A stretch of DNA of 64,000 nt from Chrysophaeum taylorii (taxonomy: Eukaryota; Sar; Pelagophyceae; Pelagomonadales; Pelagomonadaceae), in the NCBI GenBank assembly GCA_029834535.1, contig JAQMWT010000526.1, forward strand, positions 248,001 through 312,000. The letters are read 5' to 3'. Shown one piece after another: positions 7,653-17,023 of this stretch. Position numbers and translations under genes: made by a program. Below the pieces are notes generated by a model that saw only the letters and a program-made list of their open reading frames with translations, was not told the DNA's origin and ran no database searches. How positions within the stretch are numbered: the stretch's first letter is position 1; each line of letters starts with the position of its first letter.

Positions 7653-9557
7653 CTATGATGATGACGGTCGGCTTCCGCTTCCGCTTCGGTCAGCGGACTG
7701 CATATAGCGGAAGAGATGGAGGGTGAGGTCGTCGACTCGTCGCATGTCGATCGGGAGGCGAATCGTCCGGCTTGCGTAGGCGAGGTCGTCGATGAATTCC
7801 CTCATCTCGAGGAGGGTGCTTGGTGTTTGGTTGCGACCCGCGTCCCACCATCGCTGCTCGAGGGTAGCGAGCAAGGGCCAGGCCGCGTCCTTGGAAGTGC
7901 GCGTCTTGGCCTGGGCCTGCTTTTCTTGTCTCGCTTCCTCGAGGGCCGCGGCGACGTCGTCGAGGCAGACGCGGACGACGCCGTCGAGGGACCTCTCGAT
8001 GGCGCGGGCGACCGAGGCGCGCACGAGGGCCGCGAGGTCCGCGCCCGAGAAGCCGTCGGTCGCCTCGCCGTAGAGGTCCGAGTCGGGGTCGAAAAAAAAG
8101 GCAAACGCATCGTCGCGGAGGTTGCGAAAGAGAGGTCTCGCGTGGATCTCGACGACGGCGCGCTTGGCGTCGCGGGTCGCGGGCGGCGAAACGCGGAGCT
8201 TGACCTCGAGGCGGCCGGGCCGCAGCAGGGCGGGATCCAGGAGGTCGGGGCGGTTGGTGGTGCCGATGACGAGGACGTTGCCGGCGGCGTCGACGCCGTC
8301 GAGGCACGAGAGGAGCTGCGCGGTCACTGAGTCTCGCACGCCGGTCGCGTCGCCCGAGAGCGAGCCGCGCTCGCGACAGAGGGCGTCGATCTCGTCGAAG
8401 ACGACCACGCGCAGCGGCGGCGGGGCCCCGCCCTTGAGGTCGTAGATCTCCCACTCGCGCCTCGGGACTTGGAACAGCTCGCGCACGCGGCGCTCGGCCA
8501 CGCCCACGAACTTGTCGAGAAGTTCGGGTCCGCTGACGACGGCGAGCCTATCGTCCTCGGTGGCGCCCACGGCCTTGGCGAGCTCGCGGGCGAGGAGCGT
8601 CTTGCCCGTGCCGGGAGGACCGTAGAGGAGCGCGCCTCGGGCGTGCGCAACCCCGAGGGCCCGGAGCTCCTCGGCGGGCACGCATCGCGACGCGAGCAAG
8701 CGTCTCGCGAGCGACGCGACGACGTCGTCGAGCCCGCCCACGTCCATATCCTCGAGGCTTCCCGCGACGAGCCGCCGCATCAACCCGATTTCGCCGTCGC
8801 TCCCCTCATCATCGGATCGCACCACCCCCGCACAGAAGAAGCTCGCCAATTCGGGTCCGAGCGGCGAACGGCGAGCCGCGCCCGGGCCGTCGACCGCGAC
8901 GCGCTCGTCGCGCGGTGGCCGCGCGACGACCTCCAGGACGAGGGCCGATCCCGAGGTCGCCTCCATCGTCCGCGGCGGGCCGCCGAGCACCGTCACCACG
9001 CCCGCGCCGCGGTCGCGAAAACGCGCCGAACCCGCGCGCTCGGCCCACGGTCTCTCGCGCGAATCGCGACGCAACGGCGCCGTCCGCACCTTCCCGAGGA
9101 GCACCACGCTCAGGCTCACCGTGCCCGAGGGCTGCGTGTCGCGCACCTCGTCCCCGCGCCGCAGCGCCACCACGCGCACCTCGTGCCGCTCGCCGCGGCT
9201 CGCGTCGAACACCGAGCTCCCCCGGCTCGTCATGCGCGACGCGACCTCGCGACCCGACCGCACGCCGCATCGCGCCATCACTTCAGTCAACGCCGCGCGC
9301 GTCTCGAACCCCAGCCACGATCCGTCGCGCTCGGCGGCCCCGCCGACCGGATTGTCGCGCCACGTCCCGAGCTTTGGGTCTATGAAATAAGGGCTCGATA
9401 CGGCTTCCGCGGCCAGCCCGCTCAGCTCCGACAGCAACGACGACGGAACCAGGGTGGCGCTTTCAACTACAGCACGCCGCTCTGAACCACTCCGCCGCAA
9501 TGCCGCCGCCGTAAACCCGTCCGCGACGACGACCACCATCACCATCACCAATATCAT
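7653..9557 (-). CDS. NSF-like AAA ATPase with one AAA module and a plastid-type leader
   Basis: 634 residues. The N-terminus is a hydrophobic signal peptide (MILVMVMVVVVADG) followed by Phe and an Arg/Ser/Ala-rich stretch (FTAAALRRSGSERR), the layout of a bipartite leader for a complex plastid. Residues 60-260 are a variable N-domain with beta-rich character. The AAA core has Walker A GPPGTGKT at about 313-320, the NSF-type block VSGPELLDKFVGVAERRVRELF, Walker B VVVFDEIDAL at about 384, GTTNRPDLLDPALLRPGRLE with sensor 1 and the Arg finger, and a SGADLAALVRA sensor-2 helix. These blocks match the D1 ring of NSF/Sec18. NSF has two AAA rings and is cytosolic; here only one is present and the leader suggests plastid or ER-lumen placement. 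Role unknown; membrane or complex remodelling is an inference. Confidence 0.75.
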   Translation of the reverse strand: MILVMVMVVVVADGFTAAALRRSGSERRAVVESATLVPSSLLSELSGLAAEAVSSPYFIDPKLGTWRDNPVGGAAERDGSWLGFETRAALTEVMARCGVRSGREVASRMTSRGSSVFDASRGERHEVRVVALRRGDEVRDTQPSGTVSLSVVLLGKVRTAPLRRDSRERPWAERAGSARFRDRGAGVVTVLGGPPRTMEATSGSALVLEVVARPPRDERVAVDGPGAARRSPLGPELASFFCAGVVRSDDEGSDGEIGLMRRLVAGSLEDMDVGGLDDVVASLARRLLASRCVPAEELRALGVAHARGALLYGPPGTGKTLLARELAKAVGATEDDRLAVVSGPELLDKFVGVAERRVRELFQVPRREWEIYDLKGGAPPPLRVVVFDEIDALCRERGSLSGDATGVRDSVTAQLLSCLDGVDAAGNVLVIGTTNRPDLLDPALLRPGRLEVKLRVSPPATRDAKRAVVEIHARPLFRNLRDDAFAFFFDPDSDLYGEATDGFSGADLAALVRASVARAIERSLDGVVRVCLDDVAAALEEARQEKQAQAKTRTSKDAAWPLLATLEQRWWDAGRNQTPSTLLEMREFIDDLAYASRTIRLPIDMRRVDDLTLHLFRYMQSADRSGSGSRPSSS

Positions 9558-10006
9558 GATTGATTTCAGAGGAGGGGTAAAAGGTTTAGGTTCGGATAAG
9601 AAAGCCTTGAAAACAAAACCACAGAGAGAGACAACCTGGTGGAAAAAAGGAGGAGCCCCCCACGTTCGCGCCAGAGGGAGTTCGTCGACGTGAGTCCCCA
9701 GCAGCAGGCAGCTCGCTAGAAGAAAAACTAATAATTTACGACTAATAAGGTGGTGGCATCATCACACTTTCCATTTCCGTGGCACGGTCCCACACAGAAA
9801 GAAGAACACCATTATTTATTTTTAGGAGGATTTGCTGCTGCTGCATTATATTATATAGTCGGGAAAAAAAAAAAAAAAACACCCCCCGACGCTGTCGTCG
9901 TCGTCCTCTTGAATAGGGCATTATTATAGGAGGGGGGTCTGATGGGGACGCAGCAAAAAAAGCAACAGCCGACGTACGCTTACATTCATTTCACGCTTTT
10001 CTTCTT
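9558..10006. other. Intergenic region, AT-richer, with poly-A run
   Basis: About 450 bases between two leftward genes. It contains the AAA gene's promoter at the left and the glucanase 3' region at the right. A poly(A) run lies near 9868-9886 and a TATA-rich stretch (TTATATTATATAG) near 9846. No gene seen. Confidence 0.5.
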
Positions 10007-12679
10007 CTAGGGGGATTTGAGGACGGGGCAGCAGCCGAAGACGTAGCCGTCATTCTGCGGGCAGCAAAACCCCTCGAGGCCAAAGGCGACGCAAGCGAGG
10101 TTGGCCGCGCAGGATGGATCGACGCCCGTAATGTCGGACGGAAGGTCATCGTAGTCTTGGTCGTTTTGGTCGTGGAGGTCGAAGTCGCCGTCGCACGAAG
10201 AGGTCGAGTTATCGGCGAATCGAGAGGCGATCCAGTGGAGGAGATTGGCTTTGGAATTGCCGTCGTCAAACAAATTCTGGTCGAGGAGACACGCCTCGTC
10301 CCAGGCTTGTTTTGGCTCGGCGACGGCGACCTCGGCGAGGATGACGCCGCGCCAGGCCTCGGCGACTTGGGGCGTTCGTCGGCCGAGCGCGCGCTCGAGG
10401 ACGGGGAGCTGCTCGCAGACGAAGTTTGGCTTGAAGAGGTAGTCTGTGAGACCCGTGAGCACGGGGAGGACCTGGATGCCCGTGACGAATTCCGGGTTTG
10501 AGCCAAACCACGTCGCCGCCGAGACGGCGGCGCCCGAGACGGAGCCGGCCATGCGGTTCGCCGCGAAGACCTCCGAATAGATGCCCTCGTCTGGGTGCAT
10601 GTGCCAATACCTCTGGGCTCCGCGGATCTCGGTGGCCATGAGGAGTCGGCCCCAGTCGCGGAGTGCGGGGTCTCGGAGGGCGTCGCCGAGCAGCGCGACG
10701 GCGTGGTAGGCGTGGACGGCCTCGCTCGACGACTCTTGGGACTTGCCGGTCGCGTAGGTGACGACGCCCGTGGCCCACGAGTGCGAGTCGTACCAGTCTT
10801 TGTGTCGAGCGACGGGAAACCGCGGATCGCGGAACTTGACGGCGCCGTCGTCGAAGGGGTTGGCGAAGTCGAGCACGAGTTCGCGGATGCGCCGGGCCCA
10901 GCGGCGTCCCCAGAACGGTCGGTATTTGCAAAGGACGGCGCCCGCGTAGGCGTAGTAGCCGTAGTGGAAGTGGTGGTCCGAATACAGCGCGTTCCCAAAG
11001 TTGGCGAAGGGGTCGCCCTTGTAGCCCTCGAGCGCGACGATGCCGCCCCACGACGAGTCCAAGCCGAAGAGCTCGGCTCGCGAGATGACGCGCTCGTATC
11101 GTTTCTCGAGGAACCTCAACGCGAGATCCGCGCACTCCGCCTCGACGTGCATGCACACGAGGGCGAGCCGCGCCAGCCTTGCGAGTTCCTTGCCTTCGAA
11201 GTAGACGGCGCCGTAGGATCCCTCCTTGGCTTGTCGTGTCGCGTGCGCCTTGAGCGACAACGCGTCGCGCTTGGCTTGCGCCGAGATGATCTTCCGTCGA
11301 GCGACGTCCGTCACGGCGTACCCGCGATGATGAAAGCTCACGTCGGGGAGATCTTCGCGGAACGTCCAGGCGTCGCCGCTCATCCAGTACATGGGACCCT
11401 TGGCGCTCTCGAACCCCGACGCGACGCGCTCGCCGTTTTTTTTTGCCGTTTTTAAGTCGAGGTGGTGCGCGAGCGCGAGCCCCGAGAAGTCGGGGCACGA
11501 CGGGTCGCGTCGGACGTCCCACTCGAGAGCGTACGTCGCCTTGTCGACGATCCGCACGTCTCCGCCGCGCGCGTAGGTCGTCGGACACCTGCTTACGAAG
11601 CCGTCGATCGACGCGTTCGTCGGCACCGCCGCGACCCGCGCGAACGACGCGCCGCGCACCACGACCGCCTCGTCGACCGCGACCAAAGAGGAAGAAGAAG
11701 AAATCGTCGTTGTTTCATCGGAAAACTCAGAGCCACCAACGACGACGACCCAACGCGAGTCGTCGCTCAGCGTCACAACCCAGGCCACCGGGCTGACTCG
11801 GGTCGCATTCCTCACGCGTCCGCCCGAGTCCGCGCCGGGCGCGAGCACCAGCGCGGAAGAAACTGCCGCGTCGTCGTCCAGCTCCAACGTCACCGCCGGC
11901 GAGCCCTTGACCATCGCCACGCTCAGGCCCGTGTCGTACCGCATGACGGCGCCCAGGTGCGAGCGCGACGACAACCGTCTTCCCGAATGAGATACGCCGC
12001 CGTCGGCGGTCGCGGCGATCGCGTCGGCCGCCGCGACGTAATCGCCCGCGGCGCGCTGCTGCTCGTCCACCCGCCGCGCCACTTCCGCCGCCACGTCGGC
12101 GGCCGACGAGCCAACCGTCATCGTGGTCGCCAACCAGTCGATCCCAAACTCGTCGACCTGCGCGTCGCGGCTCGCGACCCGACGCCGCACCGAATACGAA
12201 ATGAGCACTCCGCGAGAATCGCAGAGAATCTGGTACGGCGTCGCCGGTACCGCCCCGGTGCCTTTGTCGATCACGGCGTTGAGCCACCAGCTCCCCGTCG
12301 GAAAGGGCGCCTGCGCCCCCGCCTCCCACAATGCAGACGGCGACTTGAAGTGCGGCCCCGCCGTCGAAAATCCCCGCACCGCCCACGGCCCGAGCTCGCC
12401 TACCTTGGACTCCATCGCGTTTTTAAACATCAGCGCCAAGACTACCCCGCACACAAACACCGCCGCCACCACCTTGAGTAAACGCCGCTGGGTCGGAGAC
12501 CGTCGCCGCCGGTGGTGGTGGTACTTGCCGCCAACACTGATGAAACTGCCGTTGCCGAGCGACATGGTCGACGTTTGGCTCAAAAGCTCGTCGCGCTCGC
12601 CAAGGCTCCGCAGGCTGCTGACGCGCTCCCCGAGGCTTCGGGAGCTGCTGCCGCGATCGCCAACGAGGCCGCTGCTCAT
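10007..12679 (-). CDS. GH81 endo-1,3-beta-glucanase, type II membrane-anchored
   Basis: 890 residues. A cytosolic tail of about 65 residues with repeated SLGER units and a His/Arg patch precedes one transmembrane anchor at about 67-86 (VVAAVFVCGVVLALMF). The ectodomain shows GH81 blocks: FKSPSALWEAGAQAPFPTGS at its start, the catalytic-region motif NALYSDHHFHYGYYAYAG, a segment with KDWYDSHSWATG, and QESSSEAVHAYHA carrying the conserved Glu residues. GH81 enzymes cut internal beta-1,3-glucan bonds with inversion. In ochrophytes the natural substrates are chrysolaminarin or wall callose-type glucan. The last 50 residues are Asp-rich, then Cys-rich (CAANLACVAFGLEGFCCPQ), possibly a small binding module. 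The membrane anchor is less usual than secretion and suggests vacuolar or surface placement. Divergent from the next gene with 298 bp between starts. Confidence 0.85.
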   Translation of the reverse strand: MSSGLVGDRGSSSRSLGERVSSLRSLGERDELLSQTSTMSLGNGSFISVGGKYHHHRRRRSPTQRRLLKVVAAVFVCGVVLALMFKNAMESKVGELGPWAVRGFSTAGPHFKSPSALWEAGAQAPFPTGSWWLNAVIDKGTGAVPATPYQILCDSRGVLISYSVRRRVASRDAQVDEFGIDWLATTMTVGSSAADVAAEVARRVDEQQRAAGDYVAAADAIAATADGGVSHSGRRLSSRSHLGAVMRYDTGLSVAMVKGSPAVTLELDDDAAVSSALVLAPGADSGGRVRNATRVSPVAWVVTLSDDSRWVVVVGGSEFSDETTTISSSSSLVAVDEAVVVRGASFARVAAVPTNASIDGFVSRCPTTYARGGDVRIVDKATYALEWDVRRDPSCPDFSGLALAHHLDLKTAKKNGERVASGFESAKGPMYWMSGDAWTFREDLPDVSFHHRGYAVTDVARRKIISAQAKRDALSLKAHATRQAKEGSYGAVYFEGKELARLARLALVCMHVEAECADLALRFLEKRYERVISRAELFGLDSSWGGIVALEGYKGDPFANFGNALYSDHHFHYGYYAYAGAVLCKYRPFWGRRWARRIRELVLDFANPFDDGAVKFRDPRFPVARHKDWYDSHSWATGVVTYATGKSQESSSEAVHAYHAVALLGDALRDPALRDWGRLLMATEIRGAQRYWHMHPDEGIYSEVFAANRMAGSVSGAAVSAATWFGSNPEFVTGIQVLPVLTGLTDYLFKPNFVCEQLPVLERALGRRTPQVAEAWRGVILAEVAVAEPKQAWDEACLLDQNLFDDGNSKANLLHWIASRFADNSTSSCDGDFDLHDQNDQDYDDLPSDITGVDPSCAANLACVAFGLEGFCCPQNDGYVFGCCPVLKSP

Positions 12680-12977
12680 GTGAGAACGAGTTGCGTGGCC
12701 GTCAAGCTGAACACATCATTGCCCCCTGTCCTGTGACGCCACTCGCCCCATGGTACCTGCCCTCAACAGCGAAAGATACCTTAAGGGAACTCTTTTAATG
12801 TATGCGAGGTGGCAGTTTCATTCAAGCTGAGTTGGGAGGAAAAGACGGGGCACACGAAGGGAAGGGAAGGGAAGTAGGAAAGGTACAAAGGGGGACGACT
12901 CGACGACCCAGCGAAGGCAAGGTACAAGGGAAGTAAGGGGCAGCGCGACGGCGGATAAACATTAGAACTTTGTTCCG
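12680..12977. promoter_or_regulatory. Divergent promoter region between glucanase and 5-phosphatase-like genes
   Basis: 298 bases between two start codons pointing apart. It includes a purine-rich stretch with repeated GGGAAGGGAAG units near 12858-12872. No TATA box is clear. Both promoters must lie here or overlap the genes. Confidence 0.45.
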
Positions 12978-15900
12978 ATGGCAATGCCCCCGCCGCCGCC
13001 GCCGTCAACACAGGCGGAGAACCTCAGTTTGAAAATTGGGGTGTTCTCCCGCACTCTGGCATTTGACCAACCGGAGGATTTGGACTGGCTCCCCGAGAAG
13101 GGCGGTAACTACGACATCGTCGTCGTGTCTCTGCTCGAGTCCTCGTATCGCGCTTCTGCTGAATTTCTCAACGCCGCACGGCGGGCCTCCCCAAACATTT
13201 CTCCCGAGGAGTACCAGGAGCCGGCGGGCGCTCACTCGCCGTACCGACCCTCCTGGCTCGGCGCGCGACGAGCGTGGAGCTGGGAGGACGACGACGGCGA
13301 CGAGCTCTGGGTGGACGTCAAGCCGCGTTTCACACGGGATCGCGCCAAGGGACCGACAGACGCGAGAAAGCGGCGCAGAAATTTGATCTTCCAGAAGACA
13401 TACAACGGATCGCAGCAGCAGCAGCAGCAGACGCTTCGGGACGCGAGCCGCTTGAGCCCCGAAGCGCTCGAAGCGCTCGGCGCGGACGCGGCCGCGCGAT
13501 TGTCGCGAGCGCACGAGCTACGCGCGGCCGCGGAAGACCTCGTGCACGAGACGGCCGCCGACGATCCCCAAACGACTGCGTCACCGTCGAGCCCTACCGA
13601 CGCCACTCGCGCGGAAAAGCGGAGGCGATTGTTGCAGCGCGCGTCGGCAGAGTACCTCAAAATTCTCGACCAATCGCCGCGCGTTTCGGGGGCGTGGTAT
13701 GGCCTCGGTCTCGCGCAGCGTGGCCTCGGCGAATACGTCGCGTCGTTGCGTGCCTTGGACATGTGCATCAAAATTAATCCCGACGGATCTCTCGACGGCG
13801 GCGAGCTTCCGGGAGCCGCCTGGAACGCGCGGGCGCGGACTCTGCTGCGCGCCGAGCGGCCGCTCGCCGCCGCGACCTCCTTCAAACGCGCTCTCGCGGT
13901 GGCCCCGACTCGCCGGGTCTACGCTTCGAATCTCGCGATTCTTGAAGACGCGGTGCGCGCGCGAGCCGAGGCGACGGTCGAATACCGAAACAGGCGCAGT
14001 TCGGGCCTGACTGAAAGCTCGGGCCCGCGCGACGACGGCAACGAAGACGGCGCGCTCGACGTCGCGGCCTTCTTGCCAGCTGGAGCGGAAACCAGCGGTG
14101 ACAACCAAGAAGAATTTTCCAAACGAGGCCAGGTGATGAGCACGGCGCGACGGCACGTATCGGAGCAAAAGGAGGCGAGGTTCCAGCAGGACCTCGCGGC
14201 GTACCAAGTCGAACACGCGGCGTTGCTGGCCAAGCTCTCGCGAGAGAACGCGCTGGCAGCACAGGTCGCCACGACTTCACACGACATTGGCTTCCATGAT
14301 CTGGGTCTCGAATTGGTGCGCGGTGCCGAGCACCTCTCTCGAACGATTCGACTTCGCCTCGGCTCGGATTTGGAGCTCGCGACCGCGCGACGGTCGGGCC
14401 AGCTGAGACTCCGGGTCTACGCGCGGCCGAGCGTGTCGGCGCGCTGCGCCGAGATCCAGACGGCGTTGACAGCCGCGAACGAGCCGGGTATGATGCCGAG
14501 AAGCGGTGCGGTCGCCTCCGCCTGGCGTTTTCGCGACGGGACCACGCTGTGCATCGCGGCCGTCGACCTCGTCGCCTCGGGCGACGCCCTCGAGAAAGCC
14601 GCCGACGCAGATTGCGTCCTCGGGGGACCTCAACAAACCAAATTGGCGTGCTCGCACACTGTGGCGCTGCGAAACCGACTTGCGTGCGCGACGTTGGCCG
14701 CGCTGCAACTGGGAGACACCTCGCGCGGCATCAGCGAGCAATTCGACCACGTCGTACTCGCCGGAAATCTCGGGTACGAGAGCTCCGACGAGCTTTCGAT
14801 CGAGATCGCCGCCAACCGCGCATTCGGGGGCTGGAACCTCCTGGAACCATTGCTCTGGCGCTCGTTGCCGTCGGAGGCGCAACGTGCAGAGGTCGAGCGC
14901 GTCTCGGGGGGATGCGAGATGCGCTTGGCGACGCGGCCGGCGTTCGCGCCAACGACCGACAAGCGCAAGATGCCCAAGCTCGTCTTGCGAAACCTGCGCG
15001 CGAGCTACATGCCCTGCTCCGCGGTGACTGGTGCCCCCCTCCAGGCGTACGTCCTCGTTGGTATCGAGCCGCAGTCGCTGCTTTGGACCTGGCTCGCCAC
15101 CAACCTCCGGTCCGAGCTCGTACGCGCCCGCGTCTCCCGCCATCACCAAACCGCGGGAACGGGTGACGATCATATGCAATCACATAGGCATCGTCGATGC
15201 AAGGCGTCCTGGGAACACGAGCAATTTGTGCTGCGGCTGAGACTGGCGTCGCAGTCCACGCAATACCGGTCGTCGTGGCCGAGCGCCGCCAACGTCGAGC
15301 CATCGTCGTCGCCAAAGTCCTTGGCGACGGGTGGCACACCCCTCGGCCCGCAGGAGGCGGGATTCAAGCTGGTGAACGTCGTCCTGAGCGTCTGGGCGCA
15401 CGATACATCCTACGCCGACGCGCTCGTCGGTGTGGCACAGTTCTCCCTCGCTTGCGTCCTCGACGGCAAAAGCGACCTCCGGGCAGATTTCGCTCAGAAT
15501 TTGACGCTGCACGGTCGTGCTATGGGGATGCTGCGCGGCACGATCCAGCTCGTCATGCCGCACGACCCCAGTTTCGCGAATTTCAAACGCTACTACCTGC
15601 GAGAGTCCTCATTGCTCCTCACCTCGCCGGACAACGGGATTCGGCCGCCTCGCACCTCCTCGTGGAGATCGGACTCGAGCACCAGCAGCGACAAAACGCG
15701 AGCTTCGGCCCTTGCCGAGACCACCAAACTCTGCTTGAACGCGGCCGATTCATTGTGGCCGCGCATCGCCATCCTCGACCACAAGCGCCACCGCTACCTC
15801 GCGCCCTGGCGACACACGTGGAATGACCGCCATTCTGATTGGATTGTGAACGAGCACCTCGAGACACATGAGTCCGACGACAGCATCGACGTCAAACGCC

Positions 15901-16061
15901 GATCCTCAATGCTCTCCTCAGCCTCAATGCTCTCCTCAGCCTCGTGGTGGCGTCGCATCTCGCGCCTATTCTCTTTCTTTGGAGGAAGACACAGCGTTGC
16001 CCCGAATGAGGATCGGGCCCCTCAGCCTCCCAAAGCAGATTCCCTGCTAGGTGGGCTTTGA
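12978..16061 (+). CDS. Degenerate inositol-polyphosphate 5-phosphatase domain with inserted TPR region and a C2 domain
   Basis: 1027 residues. Residues 18-60 look like the start of an IPPc domain (KIGVFSRTLAF..DLDWLPEKG..YDIVVVSLLESSY, compare the family's DIVVIGLQE). Two or three TPR-like helical pairs follow at about 215-320 (ASAEYLKILDQSPRVSGAWY, ALDMCIKINPDG), with a charged linker to 420. IPPc-like sequence resumes at about 430-660, including the equivalents of NKGGVAVSF, NSHLAA and GDLNYR. Here the last two read AVDLVAS and GNLGYE, and the final SDH motif reads AVTGAP, so catalytic His and Asp residues are missing. A C2-like domain covers about 665-860. The C-terminal 160 residues are Ser/Arg-rich. 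Likely a non-catalytic membrane or phosphoinositide adaptor; the homology call rests on motif spacing and is moderate. Confidence 0.6.
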   Translation: MAMPPPPPPSTQAENLSLKIGVFSRTLAFDQPEDLDWLPEKGGNYDIVVVSLLESSYRASAEFLNAARRASPNISPEEYQEPAGAHSPYRPSWLGARRAWSWEDDDGDELWVDVKPRFTRDRAKGPTDARKRRRNLIFQKTYNGSQQQQQQTLRDASRLSPEALEALGADAAARLSRAHELRAAAEDLVHETAADDPQTTASPSSPTDATRAEKRRRLLQRASAEYLKILDQSPRVSGAWYGLGLAQRGLGEYVASLRALDMCIKINPDGSLDGGELPGAAWNARARTLLRAERPLAAATSFKRALAVAPTRRVYASNLAILEDAVRARAEATVEYRNRRSSGLTESSGPRDDGNEDGALDVAAFLPAGAETSGDNQEEFSKRGQVMSTARRHVSEQKEARFQQDLAAYQVEHAALLAKLSRENALAAQVATTSHDIGFHDLGLELVRGAEHLSRTIRLRLGSDLELATARRSGQLRLRVYARPSVSARCAEIQTALTAANEPGMMPRSGAVASAWRFRDGTTLCIAAVDLVASGDALEKAADADCVLGGPQQTKLACSHTVALRNRLACATLAALQLGDTSRGISEQFDHVVLAGNLGYESSDELSIEIAANRAFGGWNLLEPLLWRSLPSEAQRAEVERVSGGCEMRLATRPAFAPTTDKRKMPKLVLRNLRASYMPCSAVTGAPLQAYVLVGIEPQSLLWTWLATNLRSELVRARVSRHHQTAGTGDDHMQSHRHRRCKASWEHEQFVLRLRLASQSTQYRSSWPSAANVEPSSSPKSLATGGTPLGPQEAGFKLVNVVLSVWAHDTSYADALVGVAQFSLACVLDGKSDLRADFAQNLTLHGRAMGMLRGTIQLVMPHDPSFANFKRYYLRESSLLLTSPDNGIRPPRTSSWRSDSSTSSDKTRASALAETTKLCLNAADSLWPRIAILDHKRHRYLAPWRHTWNDRHSDWIVNEHLETHESDDSIDVKRRSSMLSSASMLSSASWWRRISRLFSFFGGRHSVAPNEDRAPQPPKADSLLGGL

Positions 16062-16423
16062 ACTCAAGAACTAGGAGGAGGTGGTGAATAAGACGTGGTC
16101 GTGCGCTGCCGAAGCTGGGTGCGTCAATGTGTGACATCACCTAGTATAGTAACACCTAGTATTCACGGCTACCCGGTGCCTCTCTAAGCATACCTTCGCA
16201 CGTGTCACCCGCTGATCATGACGCGGGCGGGCAGGGTGTGCCAATCAATCATGGGAGGAACATGCGCGGTCCCGGCGAGGGACGACGCGACAATTTCACC
16301 GACGGAATTGGATTGGATGCAATAGTATTTAAGAACGCGGCGCTCAACAAACCCCTCAACCAGCTGCGGTGGGCACTAGCATTCATCAGACTAGAGTCTG
16401 GCGCGAACCGTTCGTCTGGTGTC
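16062..16423. other. Convergent intergenic region
   Basis: About 360 bases between convergent gene ends. A short direct duplication CACCTAGTAT occurs at about 16138 and 16151. Nothing else recognised. Confidence 0.45.
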
Positions 16424-16816
16424 TCAGGTCTGAACTGTGTCTTCCTTGGGTTCGGGGGTTTCCTTGGTCTGCAAGGCTGCCTGTGCCTGCTCGCTCTCCT
16501 TCATGCCCTCGGCGAACTCCTTGGGCACCTCCTTAAGGTCTCCCGCGATCTTGCCGAAGTCTTTCGCCATCGACGTGAGCTTTTCAGGGCCGAGAATAAA
16601 GCCCGCGATGCCGAGTATGACCGCGATTTCCGGCATCCCGAGTCCGAAGAGACCCATTTGAACGCTTGCTCTTGCTGGCGCCAAGTTTGGCTGGCGTCGG
16701 GCGACGCTCGAGGCGCGGGGGAGCGCGTGCCGCGTCGAAACACTCAGTGATCGCGCCGGTATCGTGAAGGCATGCGCACTTAGCGCGGCGGAGACGAGAA
16801 CGAGGAGCCGCATCAT
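16424..16816 (-). CDS. tatA: Plastid Tat translocase subunit TatA/Tha4
   Basis: 130 residues from the double ATG at 16816. Upstream in-frame codons exist, but this start opens a clean bipartite leader: signal peptide MMRLLVLVSAALSAHA followed by FTIPARSLSVSTRHALPRAS, a textbook ASAFAP-type site with Phe at +1 and a Ser/Arg-rich transit region. The mature part is a TatA-family protein: GLFGLGMPEIAVILGIAGF as the single membrane helix, the FGPEKL hinge (here LGPEKL), then the amphipathic helix (MAKDFGKIAGDLKEVPKEF) and a charged tail. TatA/Tha4 assembles with TatC and Hcf106 in the thylakoid to move folded proteins with twin-Arg signals using the proton gradient. Being nuclear-encoded with this leader is strong evidence for a complex plastid. 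Confidence 0.9.
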   Translation of the reverse strand: MMRLLVLVSAALSAHAFTIPARSLSVSTRHALPRASSVARRQPNLAPARASVQMGLFGLGMPEIAVILGIAGFILGPEKLTSMAKDFGKIAGDLKEVPKEFAEGMKESEQAQAALQTKETPEPKEDTVQT

Positions 16817-17023
16817 GTGTGATCGATCTGTCTGTCTAGAAGCTATCGTTCGATCGCGGAACTCAACTCTGCAAGGCAAGTTCAACCCTCCTCTAAGCAT
16901 TTTCGGTAGGGGGGATGAACGAGACGCTTACGTTGTACACACGGCCTCGCTCCTGTTGGCTCCGAACGAAGATAGCAACTCGATCGAGGCAGCGCGGAAG
17001 GAATGAATCGGGACTCCTTCTTC

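Noticed and set aside
8469-9485. Long plus-strand frame opposite the AAA gene
   Set aside because: Shadow of a GC-rich minus-strand gene; His/Arg/Ala-rich translation without domain features.
10266-11588. 440-codon minus-strand frame overlapping the glucanase
   Set aside because: Arg-rich alternative frame of the same GC-rich gene; no motifs.
15158-15200. Possible 31-nt intron in the 5-phosphatase-like gene
   Set aside because: GT and AG are present, but the segment is shorter than any supported intron here and no conserved block is restored by removing it.
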